This document shows positions 22,838 to 36,911 of a stretch of 64,000 nucleotides of DNA, piece after piece. The translations under genes were made by a program, and so were the position numbers. The stretch is from NCBI GenBank assembly GCA_030141605.1, contig JAQGDQ010000872.1:18501-82500 (forward strand), read 5' to 3'. Source of the stretch: Tubiluchus corallicola (Eukaryota; Priapulida; Priapulimorpha; Priapulimorphida; Tubiluchidae). Under the pieces are notes generated by a model. It saw nothing but the letters and a program-made list of their open reading frames with translations, ran no database searches and was not told the origin of the DNA. How positions within the stretch are numbered: the stretch's first letter is position 1; each line of letters starts with the position of its first letter.

Positions 22838-23390
22838 CTAAAGGAAAGGTCAAGTCGCTTAGCACGTTGGGTTTATTCTACTGTTATCACTTCAACTTAG
22901 AAAAATGTAAGAAATTTGCAAAAAACTATATATAAAGTATAAAGTTAATTTATACAAACTATTTGCTGAAAAGAGATTTTTGTGTGTGGTGGTAGCTACC
23001 ATTCTCTTGGAAAATATGGTGGTCTTTGTGACTTTTTGTAAGGCCATTGTGACTTTCGTAAACATACACTGCTTAAACTAATTCAAACTTCTTAGGCTTA
23101 CCTAATGCTCGTGCAAAAACATCACATAATTAGCTATCTAATTTTTTGTAAAAACTTTTTGTACTTTTGGCAGCGATTCAAAGTGTGCTTCTTTTATTCT
23201 GCTGGTGCATGATGCGATTGGTGAATAGGCATTCAATATGGGAGTGCCAAAGCTTGAAATGATCACGATAGTAAAGTGTTTTTGTTAATTTTGAGAGGCA
23301 CTTATCACACTTTTATTACTAAACTCTTCTATCATTTTCTGCAAACATCGAAATAAGCCAAACTTCCCAGAAAGCTTGGCCTTTCCTTTA
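22838..23390. mobile_element. Family-C MITE, copy in front of FGGY
   Basis: The left end CTAAAGGAAAGGTCAAGTC and the right end GGCCTTTCCTTTAAAG are inverted repeats; the interior GGGTTTATTCTACTGTTATC matches 48465-49020. It ends about 68 bp before FGGY exon 2. Confidence 0.65.
23238..23270 (+). CDS. Candidate FGGY exon 1 (weak)
   Basis: ATG opens MGVPKLEMITI in phase 0 and is followed by a GTAAAG donor-like site, so it can be joined to exon 2 with a 187-bp intron. The peptide has no conserved feature and lies inside a MITE. The true first exon could be elsewhere upstream. Confidence 0.2.
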
Positions 23391-23457
23391 AAGACTAAAA
23401 TAACTCAACTAACATTAAAGGCTAAGTTAAACATCAAGTTGTTTTTTGATAATTCAG

Positions 23458-23643
23458 GAGCAGACACCGAGATTTTATATCGGTGTTGATGTGGGTACCG
23501 CTAGTGTACGAGCAGGCCTGTTTGATGGTAACGGTAACTTGGTGCACCTATCAACAAGAGAAGTAAAGGTGCATGAGCCAGCACCAGACAGGTTTGAACA
23601 GTCATCAGCAGACATATGGGAATGCACTTGTACAGTAGTAAAA
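23458..23643 (+). CDS. FGGY: FGGY exon 2 (phosphate-binding DVGT)
   Basis: [20 protein letters not shown] to [21 protein letters not shown] is the first phosphate-binding loop. The acceptor is GATAATTCAG and the donor GTGAGT. There is no ATG in this exon, so translation starts in an upstream one. Confidence 0.93.
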
Positions 23644-26600
23644 GTGAGTAGTTTTCGTGCCTTTGAACTCACCTTTGTAGGTAATGAATTCCTATAGAAT
23701 AAGCATTCTTACCTACTAATATTACCTTTTAAAGCAGAACAGCGAGATTTTTCATATCCTATCGTATTTTGAAGTACGGTAAAACGTATACATTTTTACA
23801 CATATTATAATAATGCCAAGGCATGTATGATAATTAGATAATAAATTAAAAACTTAACTAACGACTGGCAAGCCCAGCTAGTGATAACATCACAAACGAA
23901 CAATTTTCAGCAGTAAAAACATTCCACGAGTGTGTTGCATGTGTTTGCGAAAGTGAAAATTGAAGTACAATGCTACTATACAATATTCAGTGCAATACAC
24001 GAAAACTCGGCAAATTTTAAGATAAAAATCGATTTTAAATTTACCACCATGCTCACGCATGAGCTCTGGAATGTGTGTATTATGTCACAAAAGAAACAAG
24101 TCTGAACTGAGAGGTACAGCACCTGTTTTTTATGCAACACATTTCTGGAATGCGGGCGCTAGTGCCCATCTAACTAATGAATAGCGAAATGCATGTAGCA
24201 GTGAAGAACTAGCTGCGGGAATGTGAAATTGTGTTTGTGTGGTAATAACTCTTTCAGTCTTTAAAAAATAGTATCCTCCCTTTCAATATTTTAAATAGTG
24301 GACTGTTTTGACCTATAGTTTAGGATTGGGTCTAGTTTTCCTGTAAATTGAATAATAAACTGGCTTTGTTTGGAATGATTTTTACCTAACAAAAAGCAGA
24401 CTTGTGCAGCACGAATACATGTACCTGCACACTTTTAAACATACTAAAATATTTTTATTTTGTTGTTTGTTTAGGAATTAACTGAAAATGTTAGCGACAA
24501 AAGCAGAGTGCGTGGCATTGGGTTTGATGCAACGTGTTCCATGGTGGTCCTGGATGAGAAATTTCATCCCGTGTCTGTTACTCCTTCAGGTTTGTGTAGA
24601 TGTTCATTGCTATGTGATGTGTAAATTTCAAATAGTCATTAGTAAAACTTCTGCACAAGTCATACTTAAATTAAATTAAAGGAAGACAGGATGATTTTCC
24701 ATATACTGCCCCCTTTTCAAGTCCCATAAAAAGTATACGTTTTAAAACGATTAATACGGCAAAAGCGTTCCTGATAATTAAATTACAGATTAAAAACTTA
24801 ACTAACAGTGGAAGAGATTCAGTGTATTGTACTAAATCTAGACAAGTTTTAAGATAAAAATTAAAATTCAAATTTACTGCTGTGCTCATGCATGAGCTGT
24901 CGAATGTGTGTTAGTAGAAACTAACACGTCTGAACTGAGAGGTACAGCACCTGTTTTTTGTGCACCGCATTGCCGCTAGAGTGTGGCAAAATTGTTATTT
25001 TTGTTTAGCAAAGTACTGTAGTTGTTAATTGAACATTTAGTCGTTTGTCATTGGCAGTATTGCCTGTTTATGTTTTTACTCTTGCTAAACTGTTTAACAC
25101 AAAATTGCTAAAGAGTCCTACTAGGCGGCAGCACTCCACATCCCATTTTGTTATCAAGAATAATCTTCTTTGACAAGACATGGCATCTTAGCCGTATTCA
25201 ACGTCTGTGCATCATTCTCAGTAAGGTAAATATCCACGAATGGTTGAAATCACCTAAAACGGGTTTTGAACTGGCACCTTTTGTCTCTAGGCACGCTTAG
25301 AAACCACTTGACTATTTTACTTTCCTCTGTCATGACTTGTAAATCTTTTTGTTCTTGTTTCATTACTAGTAAGAATGCAATTTCCTTTTTCGTGCTTTTA
25401 CTATATATGAATTGTGTTACAATTTTGTATTATAAAAATTTTAAAGGAAAATCATGTCTAATCTTTAGCACAATTCAATCTAATCTATAAAATATTGAAC
25501 GGGAATAGACTATTTTTTCAAGAATGAATTGCGTGAAAGAATTATTGCCAGAGAATAGTAATTTCATGGTCGCCTGGCTAGTGCTTCGGGCATCAGCGCC
25601 TGCATCTTGGAAATGCGTTGTACAAAAAGCTGGTCTTGTACCTCTCCTTTCAAAGGTGTTCAGTTGTGATATAGTAGTGCACACTTTCCAGAAATCTGTA
25701 AATTTAAAACTTTTAAATTTTAAATTTTTCGAGTTTTTGTATATCACACTAAATGTTATACAGTGGCACTGTACTTCAATTTGCACTTTCACAAGCACTT
25801 GCAACACTTTCGTGGAATATTTTTGCTTTTAAAAATTATGTTAGTTTGTGGTGTTATCAATCAAAGTTGGTTTCACCCGCGTTAATTAAGTTTTTAATTT
25901 CTAATTTAATTATCTTAAACTGTTTTGCAGCATTAATTGTGTTAAAATGTATACTTGTTACTGGACTTGAGAATGGGGTAGTATATGAAAAACCATCATG
26001 TCTTCCCTTAACTATGTCTCTTCCTTATTCTTCTCTTCTCTCATCATCTTCATTCTTCATTCTTTGTTTCACTTTTCATGGCGGCTTAACAAGGTCCCCT
26101 TTATAGCCACCATGCAGCAAATTTCTCCATGCAATTTCCCCAAATAACTACCATGCAGCGCGTTCGTGGAAAATTTGTGCTGTTGAAAATTATGTTCATA
26201 GGTGATGTCATCTCTAGTTGGGCTCGTCGACATTAATTAAGTTCTTAACTTATTGTTTAATTACCAGAAATATTTTGGCATATAAGTGTTAAAACTAGAT
26301 GTATACTTTTTACCGCGCATCAAAATTGGTTAGAAAATGAAAAATCATCCTGTTTTCCTTTAAAACTAGGAAGCGATGAATGGAACGTTATCATGTGGAT
26401 GGATCATCGAGCTAAAGAACAAGCTGATCAAATCAACAGCACTCATCACAAAGCTCTGAATTTCTATGGTGGAAAAATATTCCTTGAACACGAACCGCCA
26501 AAACTTTTGTGGTTGAAACAGAATTTAAACGAATCCACTTGGAATCGTGCCAAACATTTCTTTGATCTACCTGATTTCCTCACTTTCAAAGCAACTGGCT

Positions 26601-29600
26601 CATTATCCAGGTAGGACTTATAGTCTATATTACAATAGTGGGGCCAGTTTATTGATTTATTTGATTGTACAATCATATCTCGATTTGACTCGAAAGAATA
26701 CATACACTGATCGGTAGAATCGGACAAAAACTGGACCGTTAAAAGTCTCACATACTGAGGACACAGTCTGTTGTTTCTCGAGCTGACCGCTAGCTGGCAG
26801 GCTGTTACATCATTACATCAGTGTAACCACGTGTATATCTCTATGTATAAAAATATATAGAATCAATTGCGCGGAGTTATTTGAGTCAATGTCGACAGTT
26901 TTTATATACTTTTGCATAGGAGCGGCCAGTACTAGACATTTTTGAGGCAATTAGCCGATTGATTCTACATTACTTTGAGCCTAATACATGTCTCCTACCG
27001 TATTTGCTTAGTATTGGTAAATATGGGCAATCGGCAAATTTGGACCGACGTCTCCCCGCTTTTGTCCAGCAAACCGAGATGTGAGTGTAACCGAATTGTG
27101 TTTTTGTTTCTTATCATTGGTTAATTTGTTTCAACAGTCGATGCAAATTGATTGTTTTACCAATACCGTTTTCATTTATTTCTTCAAAAATCGACAAAAA
27201 TTGTGTGACAGATACAGCTATCATTGCTGTTGAACCAAGTGATATAGTGCTGTCTTTCATCAGTAACTTAGAGGTGCATGGTGTCTCAAGAGCAAGAATG
27301 TAGGTTTTCGTGTATGCCTGAACGCAGGGATGAGAATTTTCCGCGGATGCTCGGAATTCCAAGTTTTTGGACGACCAGTAGTGCCATTTTTGTAAATCGC
27401 GTAAATTCTTTGAGAAAATTTTTACGGACCCAGTACATTATTTCACAAGCTGACCGCTAGTTGGCAGGCCGGTAGTTTGTTTACATCACGTACATCAGTA
27501 TAACCACGTGTATATCTCTATGTATAAAAATATAGAATCAATTGTGCGGAGTTATTTGAGTCAATTGCAGACAGTTTTTATATACTTTTGCATAGGAGTA
27601 GCCAGTACTTAGGCATTTTTTAGACAATTAGGTACCATGTATCCTTGATAGTTGGGTATTTTAAATTATGCATGAAACAAGGTAACTGATATTTTAAGTC
27701 CACTTAGAGGTTCTCTATGGTCACAAAATTGCAATTTGTTGCTGGCTCCGAGGGGGCTTTGCCTCTCAACCCCATTGAGGGCCTAGGCGGCCCCAAAACC
27801 CCCAGCCTGTTTCAGAGTTTTTTGCAATTTGTCATTCTCATCCCTGCTGATCGCTATTATGATCATTTATTAAATTGGTCTGGTGTCCGTTTATTATGCA
27901 ACTCATGACGGACCCCTACTGTTTTGTACAACCTTTTTTGATATTTTTTTTAATTAATTTTTTATGTTTTAATTTATGCCTGAATTTTGCTAGGTCATTC
28001 TGCTCTCTATCAAGTAAATGGGCATATCAGCTTGATCCACAAGAGCACAGAGGTTATTGGGACGATACATTCTGGACCGAGATTGGTCTTGAAGAAATGG
28101 TACAATCTTATTCTAAGCTAGGTAAAAAAAGTCGCATTTAGCATCATGATGAAATTTTACAACTCTTGTCGCGTTTTCTTTATGCTGTTTTGTTTTTATT
28201 TATGATTATTGATTACATTAGAATTGGTAATTATGTTTATTATAATTGTACTCGCTGTTTTTCATTGTGTATATTGTGTGTAAATTTTTGTTACTAAGTA
28301 TTAAAATATGTTCGTTATATTTTATTATATATGTATGTAGTAAAGGATTATAATTTGTAACTATGTCTATTGTATATTGTTGTCGTTCAATGTGTCTCAT
28401 GCATTAGATTCTAAATTATATAGGTTTGACATGTCAAATGTAGACCTGTGTTAATTCAAATGTTTCTTGGTAACTCAAATGTAGACTTAGGTAGTTCAAA
28501 TGTGTCAACAATGGTTTTCAACAAATCTTGAGCGCTTTTGGTAAGTCAAATGTGGATAGGTAGTAAAGCTTAAGGATGTTGAATTTAATCTCAATTTAAT
28601 ATTAATGGCTCGTAAGTTAAATAGGCCTACTAATAGATGCACTGTCTTTGGTTTATCTTTTTCTAATTTGCACTTAAATAACTTAGTTACCGATTTATTC
28701 AAAGTACCGCATCTACATTTGACTTACCCAAGTCACATTTGAGTTATGAAAACACATTCGAAATTCCCATGTCTACATTTGACTTGCCTAAGTCACATTT
28801 GAACTTTCCTGTGTCTACAATTGACATGTAAAACCTATTTATATATATATGTGAATAGGATTAATACATTGCAAATGCTTTTAGAAATTTTAAACATATC
28901 CATTCAAATAGAGAGACTATTCTGTACATAGTTTTTAAAAATAAAGAATTATGATAATAATAATAATAATAATAATAATAACATCAGGTTGTCCAGCAGA
29001 CTAGAATTAGAAGTTTTAACATTTTAAAGCATTTGAAATGAGTAGAGGGAGTAGGATATTTCAACATTCTTAGATGTAACGTTGCCACTTATAAAAGTTC
29101 TGCACATTGTCAGACATCTCTACTAAAACAGTTTTATCTCATTCCTTACGGTTTTGCTGTCACTTGTTTTCTATGCGGCAAATTTTGATTTTACCAAATA
29201 AAACCGAGGAAAAATGCTGCCCCATGTCCAGACTTCCTCTTTAATAAGCTCGTTTTACATGGAAATTGACTGCGACCAGCAGTAAAATTTAACAAACATG
29301 TGATGTTATTCTGCTGTTTTCAACTAGCAAAGTTATTACAAAACTCTTTTATCATTTAACTATGTCACCTTAACTTTTTTTGAGAAAGAAATTCATTGCC
29401 ATAGTTGTCATAACGTAACGTAACGTTTAAAAAATAACTCAAATCCTACTTGTATAATAGACGTATTCGGACTTGCAACGATACTTACCCCGGAATCAAT
29501 AAACATAGATTCGTACTTTCAACCGCCATTACGAACGCAGTACTTAAGCGAATTTAGTCGCGTAATACACGGTTAGAAAGCTCGTGAAATTCTCTATCTA

Positions 29601-32600
29601 ACCGTATATAGTTTGTTAAAAAGTAACGTAACTTTTATAAATTAACTCAAACCCTAGTTGTACATTCAAAATAGTTGTCATGGTTTTGCATGTGTGATGT
29701 GAAATCTCCTTTTTTTAAATTTTCGAAAAATCTCCGGATTTCTGGAGGTGAGAGGTCGGCGTTGTTTTTTTTTGTTATACTTTCTTACATCAAGCATTTC
29801 AACTCATGAATACCAGCCTAAAGTGCTTAGCATCTATTGCTAGTTAAACTGGTTAAGAACTTTTTCTGTTAGACGGTACAGGAACAGCATCATCACTTCT
29901 CATTTATCATGTTGACAGTTTAGATACAATCAATTACAATGTATCAACTCGTAGAGGAATAGCATCATCACTTCTCATTTATCATGTTGACAGTTTAGAT
30001 ACAATCAATTACAATGTATCAACTGGTAGAGGAACAGCATCATCACTTCTCATTTATCATGTTGACAGTTTAGATACAATCAATTACAATGTATCAACTG
30101 GTAGAGGAACAGCATCATCACTTCTCATTTATCATGTTGACAGTTTAGATACAATCAATTACAATGTATCAACTGGTAGAGGAACAGCATCATCACTTCT
30201 CATTTATCATGTTGACAGTTTAGATACAATCAATTACAATGTATCAACTGGTAGAGGAACAGCATCATCACTTCTCATTTATCATGTTGACAGTTTAGAT
30301 ACAATCAATTACAATGTATCAACTGGTAGAGGAACAGCATCATCACTTCTCTTTATCATGTTGACAGTTTAGATACAATCAATTACAATGTATCAACTGG
30401 TAGAGGAACAGCATCATCACTTCTCATTTATCATGTTGACAGTTTAGATACAATCAATTACAATGTATCAACTGGTAGAGGAACAGCATCATCACTTCTC
30501 ATTTATCATGTTGACAGTTTAGATACAATCAATTACAATGTATCAACTGGTAGAGGAACAGCATCATCACTTCTCATTTATCATGTTGACAGTTTAGATA
30601 CAATCAATTACAATGTATCAACTGGTAGAGGAACAGCATCATCACTTCTCATTTATCATGTTGACAGTTTAGATACAATCAATAACAATGTATCAACTGG
30701 TAGAGGAACAGCATCATCACTTCTCATTTATCATGTTGACAGTTTAGATACAATCAATTACAATGTATCAACTGGTAGAGGAACAGCATCATCACTTCTC
30801 ATTTATCATGTTGACAGTTTAGATACAATCAATTACAATGTATCAACTGGTAGAGGAACAGCATCATCACTTCTCATTTATCATGTTGACAGTTTAGATA
30901 CAATCAATTACAATGTATCAACTGGTAGAGGAACAGCATCATCACTTCTCATTTATCATGTTGACAGTTTAGATACAATCAATTACAATGTATCAACTGG
31001 TAGAGGAACAGCATCATCACTTCTCATTTATCATGTTGACAGTTTAGATACAATCAATTACAATGTATCAACTGGTAGAGGAACAGCATCATCACTTCTC
31101 ATTTATCATGTTGACAGTTTAGATACAATCAATTACAATGTATCAACTGGTAGAGGAACAGCATCATCACTTCTCATTTATCATGTTGACAGTTTAGATA
31201 CAATCAATTACAATGTATCAACTGGTAGAGGAACAGCATCATCACTTCTCATTTATCATGTTGACAGTTTAGATACAATCAATTACAATGTATCAACTGG
31301 TAGAGGAACAGCATCATCACTTCTCATTTATCATGTTGACAGTTTAGATACAATCAATAACAATGTATCAACTGGTAGAGGAACAGCATCATCACTTCTC
31401 ATTTATCATGTTGACAGTTTAGATACAATCAATAACAATGTATCAACTGGTAGAGGAACAGCATCATCACTTCTCATGTTGACAGTTTAGATACAATCAA
31501 TTACAATGTATCAACTGGTAGAGGAACAGCATCATCACTTCTCATTTATCATGTTGACAGTTTAGATACAATCAATTACAATGTATCAACTGGTAGAGGA
31601 ACAGCATCATCACTTCTCATTTATCATGTTGACAGTTTAGATACAATCAATTACAATGTATCAACTGGTAGAGGAACAGCATCATCACTTCTCATTTATC
31701 ATGTTGACAGTTTAGATACAATCAATTACAATGTATCAACTGGTAGAGGAACAGCATCATCACTTCTCATGTTGATAGTTTAGATACAATCAATTACAAT
31801 GTATCAACTGGTAGAGGAACAGCATCATCACTTCTCATGTTGACAGTTTAGATACAATCAATTATAATGTATCAACTGGTAGAGGAACAGCATCATCACT
31901 TCTCATTTATCATGTTGATAGTTTAGATACAATCAATAACAATGTATCAACTGGTAGAGGAACAGCATCATCACTTCTCATGTTGATAGTTTAGATACAA
32001 TCAATTACAATGTATCAACTGGTAGAGGAACAGCATCATCACTTCTCATTTATCATGTTGACAGTTTAGATACAATCAATTACAATGTATCAACTGGTAG
32101 AGGAACAGCATCATCACTTCTCATTTATCATGTTGACAGTTTAGATACAATCAATTACAATGTATCAACTGGTAGAGGAACAGCATCATCACTTCTCATT
32201 TATCATGTTGACAGTTTAGATACAATCAATTACAATGTATCAACTGGTAGAGGAACAGCATCATCACTTCTCATTTATCATGTTGACAGTTTAGATACAA
32301 TCAATTACAATGTATCAACTGGTAGAGGAACAGCATCATCACTTCTCATTTATCATGTTGACAGTTTAGATACAATCAATTACAATGTATCAACTGGTAG
32401 AGGAACAGCATCATCACTTCTCATTTATCATGTTGACAGTTTAGATACAATCAATTATAATGTATCAACTGGTAGAGGAACAGCATCATCACTTCTCATT
32501 TATCGTGTTGACAGTTTAGATACAATCAGTTACAATGTATCAACTGGTAGAGGGACAGCATCATTACTTCTCATTTATCATGTTGATAGTTTAGATACAA

Positions 32601-35600
32601 TCAATAACAATGTATCAACTGGTAGAGGAACAGCATCATCACTTCTCATTTATCATGTTGACAGTTTAGATACAGTCAATTACAATGTATCAACTGACTT
32701 GTTTTCAGGATTGGAAGCAAAAACACCTGGTGAACCTGTAGGTACCGGTCTATCATTCACTGCTGCACAAGAACTAGGTTTATTGGAAGGTACGGCTGTG
32801 GCAACATCTATGGTTGATGCTCACGCTGGTGGTTTAGGTAACAGATAATTACTTGTATATATTTGCTGAAACTTGCTTAAAAAATAGCGCATTTCTAATT
32901 TGACATTACAGGTAGTCGTTGACTTATGACCTTTGCAACTTGAGTTCCACTTTTTGACCCAAGTACAACTTAATTATAATTAGTATAATTAAATATAAGT
33001 AATTAATTATACAAAAGCAAGTATGACTCATATTTTCTTCTATTTTTTAAACGAATTAACTTTAAATCGTTGTCTGTTTCTATAACTTCATCGTAGGCAC
33101 TAATCCTTGTACACACATGTAACGTTTTGCATGCAGGGGCACACTGTTTGAATATTGGTTGAATATACCGGTCCAACTTGCATTCAATTCGTCTTACGAT
33201 CAATCCACCTGCAGGGGCACACTGTTTGAATATTGGTTGAATATACCGGTCCAACTTGCATTCAATTCGTCTTACGATCAATCCACCTGCAGGGGCACAC
33301 TGTTTGAATATTGGTTGAATATACCGGTCCAACTTGCATTCAATTCGTCTTACGATCAATCCACCTGCAGGGGCACACTGTTTGAATATTGGTTAAATAT
33401 ACCGGTCCAACTTGCATTCAATTCGTTTTACGATCAATCCACCTGCAGGGGCACACTGTTTGAATATTGGTTGAATATACCGGTCCAACTTGCATTCAAT
33501 TCGTCTTATGATCAATCCACCTGCAGGGGCACACTGTTTGAATATTGGTTGAATATACCGGTCCAACTTGCATTCAATTCGTCTTACGATCAATCCACCT
33601 GCAGGGGCACACTGTTTGAATATTGGTTAAATATACCGGTCCAACTTGCATTCAATTCGTCTTACGATCAATCCACCTGCAGGGGCACACTGTTTGAATA
33701 TTGGTTGAATATACCGGTCCAACTTGCATTCAATTCGTCTTACGATCAATCCACCTGCAGGGGCACACTGTTTGAATATTGGTTGAATATACCGGTCCAA
33801 CTTGCATTCAATTCGTCTTACGATCAATCCACCTGCAGGGGCACACTGTTTGAATATTGGTTGAATATACCGGTCCAACTTGCATTCAATTCGTCTTACG
33901 ATCAATCCACCTGCAGGGGCACACTGTTTGAATATTGGTTGAATATACCGGTCCAACTTGCATTCAATTGGTCTTACGATCAATCCACCTGCAGGGGCAC
34001 ACTGTTTGAACATTGGTTGAATATACCGGTCCAACTTGTATTCAATTCGTCTTACGATCAATCCACCTGCAGGGGCACACTGTTTGAATATTGGTTGAAT
34101 ATACCGGTCCAACTTGCATTCAATTCGTCTTACGATCAATCCACCTGCAGGGGCACACTGTTTGAATATTGGTTGAATATACCGGTCCAACTTGCATTCA
34201 ATTCGTCTTACGATCAATCCACCTGCAGGGGCACACTGCTTGAATATAGGTTGAATATACCGGTCCAACTTGCATTCAATTTATCTTATGATCAATCCAC
34301 CTGCAGGGGCACACTGTTTGAATATTGGTTAAGTATACCGGTCCAAGTTGTATTCAGTTCGTCTTACAATCAATCCACCTGCAGGGGCACACTGCTTGAA
34401 TATAGGTTGAATATACGGGTCCAACTTGCATTCAATTTATCTTATGATCAATCCACCTGCAGGGGCACACTGTTTGAATATTGGTTAAGTATACCGGTCC
34501 AAGTTGTATTCAGTTCGTCTTACAATCAATCCACCTGCAGGGGCACACTGTTTGAATATTGGTTGAATATACCGGTCCAACTTGCATTCAATTTGTCTTA
34601 CGATCAATCCACCTGCAGGGGCACACTGTTTGAATATTGGTTGAATATACCGGTCCAACTTGTATTCAATTCGTCTTACGATCAATCCACCTGCAGGGGC
34701 ACACTGTTTGAATATTGGTTGAATATACCGGTCCAACTTGCATTCAATTCGTCTTACGATCAATCCACCTGCAGGGGCACACTGCTTGAATATAGGTTGA
34801 ATATACCGGTCCAACTTGCATTCAATTTATCTTATGATCAATCCACCTGCAGGGGTACACTGCTTGAATATTGGTTAAATATTCCGGTTCAACTTGCAGT
34901 GTAACTTCAATGTTTGCACTGTAACAAAGTGCAGTATCAGTTATTTGAATCCACTGATGCAGAAAATTTCAACTACCCAGACACAACACTCTGATACAGT
35001 TTTGGGGCGGGTCGTAGCTAAAATTAGTGCAGTGCTGCTTCAGAAAATTTATAACCATTGCTATAATACTGTGTAAAATGTAACAAACATACGTAACCTT
35101 AGTGTTGTAGTTTTATTTGAAGATCAGGTGTTGGATGGCCGCTTTCCTTAATTGCAACTTTCTCATGGAGAGACAACTGTGAAAAATTAAGCTGTTCTAG
35201 TTCACTTACAGTTATGTTTAAACAATTTAAACCAGCATGATTGGATAGCCGATTTTGCCCTGAATAGAACAGTACCTAATTTATAATTATTTAGTGCTGT
35301 CTGTGCTCGTACAGTAGCAGAAAAGTCATAGGTCTTATAAGACCCATTTTGAATGGTGTGGTTCTGAAGGAGTTACTATTTTACAGGATCAGTAGCTTGT
35401 CAGGTGCAAGGAGAAGATAAAATCAATGAAGTTCCATTTGAAAACCGTCTTTCAATGATTTGTGGAACATCCACTTGTCATATGGCTGTAAGTGTAGATT
35501 TATATGTGAGAGGTAACTTATTTATAGGGTTTTGGGTGGGTGCTGTGCACTAATTGTAGAGCTCGTTAGATTCGCTCACTATGGATTTGAGACAGCTGAT

Positions 35601-35963
35601 GCAAATCTATTGAATTATAAATGCCATTTGCATTTATCTTACAGAAAAATAAGCACAGTAACAATGATGATGACAATTGGGGACCATTTTACTCTGCCAT
35701 GCTGCCCGCCTACTGGCTCACTGAAGGTGGACAAAGTGTTGCCGGCAAACTGGTAAAACTTGCCTTTCCTTTCATGTTTTTGATTAAAATGTTTGACATA
35801 AATTGTTCTTGTTACATATGAGCTTGAAAAAAAACTAACGTGAAAAAATCTTAACTGCGTTGAACAATGATGTAAGCTATTAATAAAACTATAATTGTGT
35901 GTATTATGCAACAGTGGTGTAGCTAGTAGTTGGGGGGGAACAACTGCTCTTCCAAGGACACTT

Positions 35964-36006
<43 letters not shown>

Positions 36007-36880
36007 TTAAATATATCCACAACAATCATTATAGCATTGTACATAAAAGTATTTAATAACATATTTATTATTATGTACACAAGATGCCAAGCCGCAAATG
36101 GGAATGTGGACTGAGTGTAATAGAAAAGAGCAGTAAAGGAGTAGAAAGAAAGGTTAATAGAAAATAGAAAGAAGGAGAAAGATGTGATGGTATCTGTATG
36201 AAGTAACGTGAACTATAGAAATGTAAAAATTGACATAGCCAGCAACGCAATGGATTCCCACAGGGACAGCAGTGTAATTAATCAAATTGATTTATTCTGT
36301 ATAATTAGAAAAGATTTCACTTTTAAGATTTCTTTTGATGTTATTTATAGATAAAGAATTTTTTATATATGCGTTGTTTTTTCAAAATTGGAGTCTTTTC
36401 AACGCTTTTTTGAACTAATTGCTTTACCAGAGTGCCCCTATGTGTTTTTGAAATGAGTGCACATTTGCCCAACTCTGTCAACGTTGACTGATTGAACCAA
36501 GGATCAAATTGCCCCAAAATCTTATTATTATAATGCTCTTTTCATACAATTGTCTAACAGTAGGCTTTTTATTGCATTCCATTTTTAATACAAAATAGCA
36601 ATTATGCACTTCCTTTGAAACTATATCTTCCTCGTGTTTTGATTTTAAACACAAAATTAATATGTATAATCAATACCTTAACCCTTTCACTACATTGTTG
36701 CTTTTTAACTGGGTCACTTTGACCTTTGCACATTTGACAATAACTTCTTGTGGTGTGTTACTAAAAGTTAATCTTGTAAATGATCAAATTGTTGTTCGTT
36801 ATTGAGTACTAATGTTAAATATTAGTGCTATTTCTAGACACGCACACACATGCACTAACGCACACACATGCACACACACT

Positions 36881-36911
<31 letters not shown>

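Noticed and set aside
29881-32697. A CRISPR-like regular array
   Set aside because: Units are contiguous 75-bp direct repeats with no unique spacers, in an intron of an animal gene.
33159-34904. A 581-codon open frame on the plus strand made of a 26-residue repeat
   Set aside because: It is the 78-bp minisatellite read in one frame; the minus strand is equally open, and it lies in an FGGY intron out of phase with exon 6.
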